Shown here one piece after another: positions 1 to 11,627 of a stretch of 64,000 nucleotides of DNA (positions are counted from its first letter, which is position 1; each line of letters begins with the position of its first letter). The notes beneath the pieces are model-generated. The model did no database searches. It was not told where the DNA came from and was given only the letters and a program-made list of their open reading frames with translations. This DNA is from Mermis nigrescens (Eukaryota > Nematoda > Enoplea > Mermithida > Mermithidae): contig JAVLUZ010000812.1 in the NCBI GenBank assembly GCA_036768485.1, positions 62,001 to 126,000 of the forward strand, given 5' to 3'. The position numbers and the translations under genes were made by a program.

Positions 1-2508
1 GGCGTAGAAGGTTTTTTCAATTTAGCGGGCGGTGTCCGCAAAACCTTTTTTCCTGCCATTTTTAGGTATCAAAAATATCGAAAATTATGGCCTTGGGTAA
101 AAATAAATTTCAGTACGTCGAAATTTTGTCCAAAATAAATGTTTCGAATTTGGCCTTTGTCGATCCGAAAAACAGGTTTTTCCACGTAAATAGTATTTCC
201 TTACGTGAAGTAAGATATACCTGACGTGAAATGATCGAAAACAGATAGGACTAAGCCTAAAGCGCAAGAAGGTGTACGTGGTTAGAAAAACAGGTAGGTA
301 AGAACCTAAATGACGGAATTTCGTCGTCAGGAGAGAAAGATGATAAATCGTCGCCTGAGGGTCGACGTTTATAGAAAAATGCAAGCGTGAGAGCTGCCTT
401 CGTCGATAGAGATCCGACGGAAATAGAAAAATAACGATGACTTTACCACGATACACAAAATCTTTACCACGGACGCTTACTTAAATTGCGCACTGCCACG
501 ATCGCGGTCGATACAACAACAAAGGTGAACGAAATGTTACACATTCTTAGATGGCCAAAATGATAAATTTTTTGGATCGAAAAATAATTTTACGATGATT
601 GATCAGTTCGGCTGTAGCTAGCAGCCTAAAGGAGGGAACGTCCAATGTAAATACAGAGCCGCCTTATGTCTACAAAGAATCGACATAGGACGGGTGTATT
701 TGCCTTCGAGATTTACCTAGGTACGTAGGTACTTAAGTCTACGCTTAGTGCTGGCCCCGATCGCGCGGCCCTGGATAGCTTTCGATCTTTGGACCCTTAG
801 AGACCTTACGGCTTCGATCCCCTCAGCCCTAATATTGCTGGCCGCTTTTATGTCGGGTGATCTCAGCAGCTACGCCCTAAGACCTAAGGCTACCTACCTA
901 GTCTCGGTATTTGCCGCGGAGGTCAGTTGACCTATCTCAAGCTCAAGTTGAATATTTAACTTATTTTCCAATCAGTACCTATTTCAGAAAGGTTTTTTGG
1001 TTCCTAATTCGTGTAGCACAATAGACTATGAAAACAACAACATCGAGCTCTAACCTGATCAATCATCTCTAAAGATTAGATAATATTTTTTGATCAATTT
1101 TGGGTTTGAGAAATAAATTAAGATTTCCAAATAAAAATAGCAATCATACGGAAATTACCTATCCGTCCACTCGGATGAGTTGCAATCCTCGACGTAGGAG
1201 TGGCCGACCTAACCCTCGGTATAACCGAAAACCCCTGGGTAGGCTTTTCTCTATTTTATTTCGAACGAAGAATTCACGGCCTGGTTGCCGGACAACAACA
1301 ATAAAGCAAAAAGAAAACGAAAACGTACGGACTATACAACGTACGACGGCCAACTCGACTGCCAACAACACTAACTACATTGGCCTCAAGAGACCATTAC
1401 AGTAAATTAAACAAAGATCAAATTAACGTAATACTGATTCACTTTTATCTCAGATCGAATGTTCTCGATTAACGTAAGCGGTATGCATGAAACAATTACT
1501 ATTATCATACACTTAACTCTATGCTACCGGACAAGTATCTAAATGTTTTTTATTATTGAAAAATTGGGGAAATAATGGGAAGACCGAAGGCATAGCCCAC
1601 AGTGCACTATCATAGATAGCTACTAGTATTGGCTATGTTATGGCTATCGCGAACTGCTAAGGCAAGTTCGCCTACACGTGTAACTCTCGCAGTTACACTA
1701 TGCACGATATCGCAATTGTTGATTCAGTTTAAACCCCTTTCCTATTCGATTTACGTTTACTCAAAAAATTGTCGATCCGTGCCCATGGTTTCGTAAGACT
1801 GTATGTAGTTAATTCGAATTAGCCAAGCTAAATAGAGTTAATTATAGTATGTTCCATTCCAAACGGTCCATTTTCGCAAAATACTTATTACTGTATTAGT
1901 TTTTCTCTGCATAAACCGCTGCTTCAATTATGCTATCTGTAGAGATCCCTCTACACGCCGTTGCGTCGCGTTGGATCAACGCGAATATCCTTTTGTTTTG
2001 CTTTACGATATACCCACGCATCAACGACTGATTGCCCCAGATGTACATTTTTGTGCTCAATTTCCATACGCACGTACGCGACCGTTAAGCGTAACGCTTA
2101 AGCGGCTCGCCCGGGACCACCTTCCCCTAAAAATTATCATATTTTCATTCCTTTCCCACACATATTTTCAATCAAAATCCGGGATAGAAAAATGGGCACT
2201 CGGACTTAATGCGACTTGAGTACGAATTGGTATGTAAGTGTGTTATCATGTCTTACGTGTACATAAAGATCATATGAGTGTGCCTCATATTTGTGCCTAT
2301 CCTGTTTGTAAGCTTTTACCCAAATGCCTATTGTCCTCGTCGGGTATCTTTGTTCGTGTGTCTACGCCTCTTTTTGCGTCTTAATTAAAACTGCGTGCGA
2401 GCGCAGTTTTCCGCACTTATTACGACTTTTCAAAGTCTTATTCGACTCAGCTTTTTCGCCAGCCCATCTGAGCTGTACAGTTTTCTTTTTACGCCTCGCG
2501 TCGAGTGA
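1..2508. other. No gene recognised
   Basis: This stretch is less AT-rich than the rest and holds several open frames of 60-120 codons on both strands, for example 85-456 (-) and 1100-1405 (+). None shows a domain, a splice-bounded exon or a family signature that I recognise. It may be intergenic DNA or a very old repeat. I see no inverted-repeat ends or target duplications in it. Confidence 0.5.
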
Positions 2509-2516
2509 GTCTCCAC

Positions 2517-2773
2517 CATACGTGGGCAGCAAGAAAATTCTGGGGGGGTCCAAGATTTTTTGAAGGTCAAAAAATGGCCTTAAAAATGGTGGTATGGCGA
2601 TAAAAACACCATTTTTCGACGTTTCTCATCAAGCACTATCCATTGGCATCAAAAAATTGCGAAAAAAACGAAAAAAATTTTCAAAAATTGAATTCTGGGG
2701 GGGTCTTTTGATTTCTGGGGGGTCTTTTGGTTTCTGGGGGGTCCAGACCCCCCAGACCCCACGCCCATGTGTG
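2517..2773. mobile_element. R1: short hAT-like MITE, family R
   Basis: The element begins CATACGTGGGC and ends GCCCATGTGTG, imperfect inverted ends. It is flanked by the exact 8-bp duplication GTCTCCAC (2509-2516 and 2774-2781). An 8-bp duplication with CA..TG ends is the hAT superfamily signature. The body carries runs of G, such as TTCTGGGGGGG, and no coding capacity. Open frames that begin MAIKTPFFDV here are shadows of the repeat. Other copies lie at 2846-3371, 9668-11857, 25733-26166 and 42696-42960. Confidence 0.85.
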
Positions 2774-2845
2774 GTCTCCACGAGTGCCTTCTTTTTGCTT
2801 GGCTGCAATCAACGTATAGTTTTCTTCAACGTACATAGTGGGTAC

Positions 2846-3371
2846 CATACGTGGGCAGCAAGAAAATTCTGGGGGGGTCCAAGATTTTTTGAAGGTCAAA
2901 AAATGGCCTTAAAAATGGTGGTATGGCGATAAAAACACCATTTTTCGACGTTTCTCATCAAGCACTATCCATTGGCATCAAAAAATTGCGAAAAAAACGA
3001 AAAACATTTCAAAAATTGAATTCTGGGGGGTCTTTTGATTTCTGGGGGGTCTTTTGGTTTCTGGGGAGGTCCAGACCATACGTGGGCAGCAAGAAAATTC
3101 TGGGGGGGGTGCAAGATTTTTTTGAAGGTCGAAAAATGGTCTTAAAAATGGTGGTATGGCGATAAAAACACCATTTTTCGACGTTTCTCATCAAGCACTA
3201 TCCATTGGCATCAAAAAATTGCGAAAAAAACGAAAAAAATTTTCAAAAATTGAATTTTGGGGGGGTATTTTGATTTCTGGGGGGAGTATTTGGTTTCTGG
3301 GGGTGCATACCCCCCCAAACCACCACGCCAGGTGTGGTCCAGACCCCCAGATCCCCCCACGCCCATGTGTG
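2846..3371. mobile_element. R2: dimeric hAT-like MITE, family R
   Basis: The same ends as R1 are flanked by GTGGGTAC on the left (2838-2845) and TTGGGTAC on the right (3372-3379), 7 of 8 matching. The interior is a head-to-tail dimer: a second left end starts near 3076, directly after the first unit. The element sits only 64 bp from R1, so it is a separate insertion. Confidence 0.75.
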
Positions 3372-3379
3372 TTGGGTAC

Positions 3380-5224
3380 CAGTATTTTCGCCCCTACATA
3401 TGTACGTTTTCTTAATCATTCGTTTTTTGCCGTGTCAATTGACATTTAATGTATGTCTTTGGCTGGGCTTTGCGCCCATGTTAAATACCTTGTTTTATTT
3501 TACCTATTAGCATAACACGACAGACGACAGCATGTATTCTCCATGCTGTCGCTTTTTTCATTGCCTCATAACTTTTCTGTACAAAAATATTGTAAAAAAT
3601 TAATTATTTAAGTAACGATGTTGAGCTCCGTTGAATTTCCGTGCTGCCGAATTTTTGTCCTTTTGCTACACTATACTTAGGAACCCTCAATATTTTCAAG
3701 CACCGGAATCCGGTCTAAAATAAGTTGAAAAATAATTCTTTTTGAGCCCTCAATTAGGTTCCCGGGGAACTTACTTTATTTAGTTATACTTAAACACAAA
3801 GGGCTTAAGTAAGTAAGTTTTACTAGATGCGTGCTTAGAGGGCCGGGCCGGGCTACCCTGAACGGGCCGGGCCACTTACCCCCGAGTTCGCCAGGAGGTT
3901 CGCGACCCCAAGCTAGGGCGTAAACCCTCGGACGAGCGCGTGAGCTTAAGATTCGGGTTAAGTAAGAGGTGAATGTAGCTTAAGTCTTCATTTACATATC
4001 GTAGCCGAGCGGCTGGCTAGTGGCTACTTAAAACTCTTCCTTATGATGTTTAATGTACTTACATTGTATGCGGCACATCCAACAAATTGCCGTTGACCAT
4101 TCGTTAAATATTCTGCTGGGGTAATAGGCTGTAAAGTAAAAATCATCCGTTTGGAAGACTATAATATAAAATGTGTCGACTCACTGCAGGAAATACCTAA
4201 GAAATTTATGGCCAAACTTATTGGAAACATAAGATAGGTATGTCTACTTTTTTATAGGTACTATATGTATGTACCTATAGCCTGTTTCATTTATTCGAGA
4301 GCTTTTTCAGTAAACTTTTCAGAGCATACAGTATACCTAACTAGGTGATTTACTGTAACTCGAAAGAAAAGTCGAGTGAGGGCGAGCGGTTGTCATTCCT
4401 TCATTTTTAAAGCACTAAACCATCCACATAAACTAAATTCAATCATCTAAACTGTGCTGGGACATATACTACAGTCAGTATGCTAAATAAAAATCTCACG
4501 GGCTTAAATCGAACCTGTGTTGCTTCGACAGCAATCAGACGTTCTACCACTGCGCTAAGCGGAAGTTTGCGGCTATATTTAGAATGTTATTTTTTTAAGT
4601 CTTTTGTGTTTAACAGTCAATTTATGACAAGCTGAAGTGCAACTTCCATTCGCAAGTTGCATTATATGCTGGAAGACGAAAATAAATTATGAAGTACAAA
4701 AATTTTATTGAAAAACCCTTCCTTCCCATGTACATAGCTACAGTGATGTCTAAACGACCTACAGTAAGTAAGAAAGATAGACTTACTGTAGCCTCGGGAA
4801 AGATTTACTCAAAAAGCCCTCAGATAAATGGAACGAACTGCATGGAATTCGCTCAAAAAACAAATGTTATTGTTACATAGGTACTCTAAGTAGGCCCGGT
4901 TTCTTCATCGCTCGACCAGTGACCTGTTAGAAAAATTTATTACCTATTCTCCGCCGAGCAAGTGAAAAACCGAGTGCTGCAGTAATGAAAAATTGGTTAT
5001 CTCAAGCGAATTCATGCACTAGGATAAAAAACAGACGATACATCCATGTATGTATATTGAGTAAAGACGATATCGACTGTAAACAGGAAAGTTATAATGA
5101 TTGTGTAAACTTGATATATTAATTTACTGTACAGAAATTTACACTGCATTGAGTGAGCTGCTGTGCTGTTCCTCTTTCGGCGATTTCGTAATTATACAAT
5201 TTTGGTTGGATCATCGTAAGAGCG
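3380..5224. other. No protein gene recognised
   Basis: This is AT-rich sequence with a GC-rich patch at about 3838-3990 that contains several GGGCCGGGCC words. The 63-codon frame at 4689-4880 shows no recognisable domain. Apart from the tRNA-like relic at 4494-4567, nothing here can be supported as a gene. Part of it should be promoter or 5' UTR if the first vasa exon at 5225 is right, but I see no clear core promoter element. Confidence 0.4.
4494..4567 (-). pseudogene. tRNA-like relic (Pol III box A/B)
   Basis: The reverse strand reads TTAGCGCAGTGGTAGAAC, a good box A / D-arm. About 30 nt further on it reads GGTTCGATTTAA, a degraded box B / T-loop. A CTGTCGA word could be an Asp-type anticodon loop, but neither the anticodon stem nor the T stem pairs well. 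It is therefore a decayed tRNA gene or the head of a tRNA-derived SINE rather than a working tRNA. Confidence 0.4.
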
Positions 5225-5250
5225 ATGTCGATTGGAGGCATTGGCAGAGG
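5225..5250 (+). CDS. vasa: Vasa, probable first coding exon (26 nt)
   Basis: ATG TCG ATT GGA GGC ATT GGC AGA GG is followed directly by a strong donor, GTGAGTAC. It ends in phase 2, exactly what the next recognised vasa exon (15275, first base G) needs. The join gives MSIGGIGRG followed by KAIAQPASES, a Gly-rich start of the sort seen in Vasa-like proteins. The choice rests on phase, donor quality and plausibility only. The intron would be 10 kb, filled by the foldback complex. A different or additional upstream exon cannot be excluded. Confidence 0.5.
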
Positions 5251-5722
5251 GTGAGTACGGACATAATTAGAGAGTTCCTTCCTACATACTCTGTTCAATT
5301 CACTGGCGCAGCCAGTGGGGGGATTAAATTTTTGGGGCTAATATTGAGAACGTAGTGACCATCTAGAAATTAACTTTGCCTGGATGATTTAATCTAATTA
5401 AAGTCAAGGAATTCAAATCTGAGAGAGTTAGGTGGCGGTCGGCATTATTGACCGAGTAACAGGCTGTTAAAGTTTTCACGTGCTTAAGGATAGGCGAACA
5501 TTAAGCGGTAGTAATTATTTGCAATCAACTACAGGAAATATAGCACACACAGGGTTGGCCGGGCATGGTTTTTTGGTTTTTTGGTTTTTTATGGTTTTTT
5601 ATGGTTTGAAAATCGGCCTGGTTTTTGTTTTTTTTTGGTTTTTTTTAAGTCGATGTTAAAAAATGTCGCAAGATTCATATTTCACCATTTGTAAACATGT
5701 GGAAATAGTACGTTTTACTCTA

Positions 5723-5850
5723 GCAACAACAACAACAACAAAGATTTATTGCAAAACGTACAAGACATGGTAAAAATAAAGACACAGCGTACGATACAAA
5801 GATACGATAAAACGACATATGACTAAAACATCAGCAACGGGACACGCAGT
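5723..5850 (-). mobile_element. Non-LTR retrotransposon 3' tail, short
   Basis: On the minus strand this reads as a 3' end: TTTGCAATAAATC followed by a (TTG)n tail (ACAACAACAACA on the + strand). It lies between the two copies of the left end of element G. Only about 125 bp are present and there is no coding sequence. The class is inferred from the simple-repeat tail. Confidence 0.4.
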
Positions 5851-6091
5851 CACCAGGGTTGGCCGGGCATGGTTTTTTGGTTTTTTATGGTTTTTTATAG
5901 TTTGAAAATCGGCCTGGTTTTTGGTTTTTTTAAGTCGATGTTAAAAAATGTCGCAGGATTCATATTTCATCATTTGTAAACATGTGCAAATAGTACTCTT
6001 TACTCTAGCATGGAGTAGACTGATTATTTAGGGAATAAACGGCATGAAATAGTTTATTTTCATTTTGGTTGAACTTTTTTTTGTAAGAGAG

Positions 6092-8673
6092 CAGTGATCG
6101 GACCGAGGGTACTTTTTGGACCCTCGGCCTCGGCCGAGGCCGAGGCGCCTTAAGATCCTTGCCTCGGCCGAGGCCGAGGCCGAGGCCGAGGGTAATGCCG
6201 AGGGTCAAGCTTATATACCTATACCCATAAATAGTGCTCTTAGAATATTTTGTATGCACAAGAGCTAGAGAATAATCGTAATATTGAACACTTTATCGAA
6301 TGTCATTTTCAATAATAGTAGATTAAATGTGTGAAGGATTTATTGAATAAAGTCAGCAGAATGAAAGCATACTTAATTTAACAAGTTGCCGTTGAAGACT
6401 TGGAAAATATAATAAAAAATATGGCTGAACAAGCACTTAAAAACTTTTATTACTATACATAAATGAGAAAACAGTGTCAAAGAAATAAACGAACAAACGA
6501 AATAAGCTAAGTAAAGACAGAACTGTAGCCATTGTTGTGCTCGCTTTTGCAGTAATGCATGTTTAAACACGCTTTTTCAGTCATCCAATTCTGGTGTGGT
6601 AGGTAATATGACAGAAACTGCACTGTACTTTCCAATCATAGTTTCCCAAGGTCCAGAGTTGAGGGAAGGGTGAAATCACAAAATGGGGGACCAGTAAATT
6701 AAGTAGTGTCTTTGTATGAGCGAACAAATTTTTGTAGATATTTTATATAAATATATTTTTAAACATACACATTTTTCATACTGCCAGTGTGTGACCTGCA
6801 ACCGGCATGCAGTCCTAAACAGTGTTTTTTTTGTGCAAGATACCTTTTTACATGTACAAAAATGGTATCCAAAAGTCTTTGAACATTTTGTACATGCAAA
6901 TTTTTGTGTACTATTATAGTATGGTACAGTAGCGATTTAATGTGGTAAAACAGGGGTTTTCGACCTTCGGTAGCGTATCTTAGCTAATTCCTGGGTCTCT
7001 GAATATTTGACATTTTTTCCATTCTAAATGCAAATTCTACTATTTTAAAGATATATAGGACAGACAATTACTGATGCGCCGAAAATTTTCGGGAATTTAA
7101 CACCTTTTTACAGTTTTTGTCTCTCCAAAAATCTTTGTGCATGTACAAAGACAGTTTGAATAGTCTCTGTACATTATGAAAAATCGTTGCCGAATACAAA
7201 AAACCGTGGTCCTAAATGTGATAATTCGGCCTGGATATAGTTCATAAGATTATTTGGCGCGAAGCGCCGAAATTTTTATGAGCTTTTGATGAAATTTACA
7301 CATAAAACTTGACTGAGAAAGCTAAAACAACTTGTACTACAAAATCAGAAATATTACAGATATTGTAATATGCCAATTAAATCTTGTAATAAGCACTACT
7401 GTGCTTAGAAATCCAATGCAACATCAGGATAAATTAGTCAATTTTATCTTTGAACGGCTAAATGTGCTGAGTTTTTAAATGGTACTTGTTTTGCATAAAA
7501 TTTTTAAAAACAGTATAAATGGATACGAAAGATATTTAAATCTGCATAAAGATGCCTAGATTACACAAAAATTGATTTTTGAGTGTTCAATGCCTCTGCT
7601 TCAATCTAAATACAGTATATTAGCGATATTTTGCGCGAAGCGCCGAAAATTTTTTGAAATTTCCTAAAAAAATACTGAAAAACGATATAATTAATATCCC
7701 TTTCTCCAAGAAAGTATTTTAACATTGTATAAAAATGGCTCCAAAAAATGCACGAGCCGAAATTGATTTTTGGCAAAACCTGCATTTATTGGCCATTTTT
7801 AGCTGCGTTTTTGCGATTTTCGGCCGAAAATTCGTAATCATTCACGCCCTCTCCCATAAAAATGGCCGAAAACCATACGTGTAACAGGAAGGGCTTTGGG
7901 GAATTCCCCACCCACCCAGGGTTGGACGTCTCCCCCTAACCCTTCCCTCCAACGTCAGAAAATTTTGACCCACCCTCCACTTTTTTTGGCGAAAATTTGC
8001 GCTTTGTTGGCTATTTTAGGTGCTTTTGCCATTTTTGACATAGAATTAGAGTTGCTAATCCCCCACCCGAAATTTCTAGCCGTTACATGTATGCCGAGGA
8101 GCCTCCCGAAAATTTTGAGCTGTTACATGCATGTTTTATAGTGACAGTTTGTCTATTTACTCTTGCTTACATTCAAAAATAGTGTATCACTTCGAGAAAT
8201 TCTAATAGTTAGCTGCACTTTTGCCATAGTAAAAATTAGGTTCAAAAATATTCAAAAGGTTTTCACCAAAAATCGTCTGACAGTGACTTGAGTCTTGTAC
8301 CCTGAGAGGGGGTAATAAACCTCCCTCACCCCTCCCTTCGGGAATGTGTGTTTCCGATCCATGTAGCAAGCATGAGAATTAAAACTTAGTCATCACATGA
8401 ATAATAAATTGGCACTTTGCTGTATGTAACTTTGTGTAACTAGGTACGCGACTAAAACCACAAGAAAAGTCTATAGGTAAAAAATAGCCTTTGTACTGCA
8501 GATGCATTCTAAATAGTTAATATTCAACGGACATATTAAACTTATTCAAATTTGATTTTAACCCTCGGCGCCTCGGCACTTTTCAGCTTCGCCCTCGGCG
8601 CCGAGGCCGAGGCTCCAAAAAACGCCGAGGCTTGCCGAGCCGGGCCGAGGCCGAGGCCTCGGTCCGATCACTG
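6092..8673. mobile_element. H: hAT-type element nested in G
   Basis: The left end CAGTGATCGGACCGAGGG and right end CCTCGGTCCGATCACTG are inverted. The exact duplication TAAGAGAG flanks it (6084-6091 and 8674-8681). Both ends continue into (GGCCGA)n repeats at 6120-6195 and 8565-8660. The ends resemble those of A and B (CAGTGATCGACCGGG). The 2.3-kb interior has no recognisable transposase. It contains two hairpin boxes of the GGCGC-GAA-GCGCC type (7256 and 7632), a W-like segment (6800-6950) and a degraded S-like segment (7875-8095). Confidence 0.85.
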
Positions 8674-8937
8674 TAAGAGAGACGTTATTATAATCGTATA
8701 ATGTAATGATGATCCAGGCACGTAGCTGACCCTCCAATTTTTGGGGACCAACTTATTTTTGGGGGGATCAAAATGCCAAAAATGGCCAAAAATAGCATTA
8801 AAAAATTGAAATTTTTCCAGTTTTTCAAAATTTTGGGGGGGACATGACCCCCCAATCCCCCTACAGCAACGTGCCTGATGATAATTATGTAGGTATTTGT
8901 TTGTGTGTATCGTTTTGTTCGTTTCATTCGTTTGTTA

Positions 8938-9256
8938 TATTTAATACAAATACAAATACAAATTTTATTGCAGTCAATGAAACGGCAAAATACGTAGAAT
9001 AAAAAATCATCGCTAGTTTCACTGGCTGCAATAGCTCCATGATACATTAAAGCATACTGGTTGGAGCCAAAATTTTTGATTTGAGGTAATCTTTAACCCT
9101 GTTCTGAAAGATATTTGCCGAAGAAGAACAAATAATCGCATCTGGGAGAGAATTCCATAGATATAGGACTCTATTTAAAACAGAGTATTTTTTAACATCT
9201 AAACGAAATTTTTCACCTTTAAGTTTTAAACTATTAACAGCTCGAGTTTTAGATAA
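8938..9256 (-). pseudogene. Non-LTR retrotransposon, C-terminus and 3' tail
   Basis: The minus strand from about 9256 to 9047 reads KFRLDVKKYSVLNRVL, then YLWNSLPDAIICSSSANIF, then QNRVKDYLKS, and ends in a stop. The WNSLP and N-F-R-L pattern is typical of the extreme C-terminus of non-LTR (LINE-like) reverse transcriptase polyproteins. About 100 bp downstream the copy ends in a (TTTGTA)n simple repeat, here TACAAATACAAATACAAAT on the + strand. It is 5'-truncated, as is usual for these elements, and lies inside element G. Confidence 0.7.
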
Positions 9257-9703
9257 GTTTTAGATGTTGTATTGTTCCTAAAGTGAAATGAAGTGAGAAG
9301 TGTTCTACTGAATAAATTAGAAATTGTTCACTTTTGTTATTTTTCCTGAATAATTGGTTAGGCAATTCATGCCTGTTCTTTAATTTAGTGGTTTTTAATC
9401 ATAATCAAGCATTTAAACACTTATACTCACAACTAAGATATAAAAACCAAAATTTAACCATTAAAAAACCATAAAAAACCATAAAAAACCAAAAAACTAA
9501 AATATCAGGAATTTTCAAACTTTGGTTTTTTCCAACCCTGAGCACACAATGTAAAATTATATGCAGTCAAAAACCAGCGGCCTATACTGCAGGTAATATA
9601 GCACACAACCAGTGGCGGATCCAGGATTCTCCTAAGGGGGGGGGCGGTACCCCTTAGGGGGTGGAACCACACCTGGGCGTGAGGGGGTTTTGGGGGGTAT
9701 GCA

Positions 9704-11627
9704 CAGTGATCGACCGGGCTCAAAAAATACCGGGGCCCGGGCTTATATACTAACAATATGCCTTGCTTCCAATATAATGTTGTGCATAAGATACATATTT
9801 AGACCGATTTAACATTTGTTATTTGTCAAACGCAAGGCTTACTGCTATATCAAGAAGATTTTTTAATTCTAAGCTCTGTTAATTATTCAATCTTTCTAAA
9901 AATAAATTAAGTAGTTAGCAAGGATTTTGGTAGCATTATTCAAGCAAGAACAAAGTTTTTAATACAATAGCGCGCAATTCCATTATTAAAATGCACGTGC
10001 AACTAAACACGGTTTGAAAAAGCACAAGGTTTCATGTAGATATTTAAAGGAAATTGAGCATTAAATTTATGCATTCAGACATAACAGCGACTATGATATG
10101 GTCGGGTAGAAGATATGCTGTTTGGATTTTAGAACTAAAACTATAGCGTACATTGACGTCAATTGAAATTGTGTAGTGTATAGGATAGGACACGTATTGA
10201 AGCCATAGGCGTAGCCGAGGGCATTGGGGGCACATGCCCCCGGAATTTTTCAGAAGTTTTGTTGATTTTTCGAGTGTAATAATTGTGTCCAGAAAATTGA
10301 GTTCAAAAAGTCAAAAACGTCAAAATTTTTGGCGCTTCGCGCCAAGTCTTTATTATATTTATTGTTGCTTTGTTTGTCTTTCTTTACAAGGACAGGACAC
10401 ATAATCCTATTTTAAATGAAAATAAATGGCGAAATTTTCTTATATTTTTGCGTATTTTCTGTTTTCTGAATTATATCTTGTTAATAAGAAGGCCACAAAT
10501 GGGCCTGAAAACGATAAGAACAAAATTGTCATTGATACATCTTTTTTATATCTTATTGGCAACACCCTTTGTTGTGATTTATACCTAGCAGAGGTCGAAA
10601 AGCGCATTTCAGCTCAGAAATCTTGTACAATGTAGGACTTCATCAATTTTAAGTGTTTTGGGCTTGATTTAGAACCGAGATTTGGCCGATTTTGCGAAAA
10701 TTTTAGCGATAGTATTTAACATTAAAGTGCTTTTTTTACAAAATTTTCTAGGGGGCGATTGAGCGAGCCACCGCAGCCCCCCCCTGCCGTAAAATCTCGT
10801 TGTACATGTGCAGCGAGATTTTTGGGAGGACGAAAAGGAAAAAGGGTTCGCCGAAATTAATTTGTCTGTTCTGTATTACTTTAGCGGTATAAATTGTGTT
10901 TAAAGAGCTAAAACGTCAAAATTTTCTGGCGCATGGCGCTGCTGGTTATTGTTCTTTCTTTTGTAAAGCTTCAGCATTGCGTTTAATAGCCTAAATCAGG
11001 CAAAATATCACATAATATTAGTATTCTCAGGCTACAAAATGTTAAGGACAGTAAAAGATTACTAAATTCCTTGGTGCTTTGCGCCTCTTATGATTTCCGA
11101 ACTGTTTGTCAATAGATCGTAAATTCTACATGAAAACGGTAAAAATTTCGAAAATTTTCGGCGTTTCGCGCTGATTAACATTTTTGTATTTCTGATTGTC
11201 AGAAACCCATAAATTAGCTAGGCTACACTACTAAAGGTCGAAAAACTCAATTTTATCATAGGTACATAACGTTACTAACATTCAATGCAAAATTAGTCTT
11301 AAAAAATTTTTTTGTGTATGCCCCCGAACCAAAATCCTGGCTACGCCTCTGATTGAAGCGTTGTATAGAAGATGAATGCACATATGAAGTTGACAAGTAT
11401 AAGATAATGAGCAGGTGGGCTGAAGTAAGGCAAATGGATTTAAATAGAATCAAAGGCTAGCAAATTCGTAAGAAATACGGACAACAGCTGAAATAGTAAA
11501 CGTCTAAAATATTAACGATAACTATTTGAGGCCCGGTTGAGGCCCGGTGGTTTTCAGCTGGGCCCGGGCCCGGGCTTGCTAGGACCGGCCGGGCCCGGTC
11601 CGGGCCCGGGTACCCGGTCGATCACTG
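9704..11627. mobile_element. A: hAT-type element nested in R4
   Basis: The ends are CAGTGATCGACCGGG and CCCGGTCGATCACTG, a perfect 15-bp inverted repeat. The exact duplication GGTATGCA lies at 9696-9703 and 11628-11635. GC-rich CCCGGGCCCGGG repeats sit just inside the ends, mainly at the right. A second copy, B, is at 22950-24133. No transposase was found. Most of the interior is occupied by element D. Confidence 0.9.
10204..11351. mobile_element. D: hAT-type element nested in A
   Basis: It begins CATAGGCGTAGCC and ends GGCTACGCCTCTG. The exact duplication ATTGAAGC lies at 10196-10203 and 11352-11359. G-rich and C-rich subterminal runs follow, as in element C. It contains several GGCGC-TTC-GCGCC boxes and decayed versions of them (10331, 10930, 11159). 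The same insertion, truncated, is present at the same site in copy B. Confidence 0.88.

Larger units (their letters stand above)
5550..9540. mobile_element. G: hAT-type element
   Basis: The left end CAGGGTTGGCCGGGC and right end TTTTCCAACCCTG form a TIR (CAGGGTTGG / CCAACCCTG). The exact 8-bp duplication AGCACACA flanks it at 5542-5549 and 9541-9548. Subterminal repeats of GGTTTTTTAT follow the left end and occur inverted before the right end. A second copy of the left ~160 bp starts at about 5853. The interior holds the complete element H and two non-LTR retrotransposon tails. I see no transposase. Confidence 0.85.

Noticed and set aside
85..456. 123-codon minus-strand open frame
   Set aside because: Composition resembles the background, there is no domain and no splice or promoter context. 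It could be a relic but cannot be supported.
2594..3449. Repeated open frames beginning MAIKTPFFDV
   Set aside because: They are translations of the R-family MITE body, occur in every copy and end in homopolymer-encoded residues. There is no independent sign of coding.
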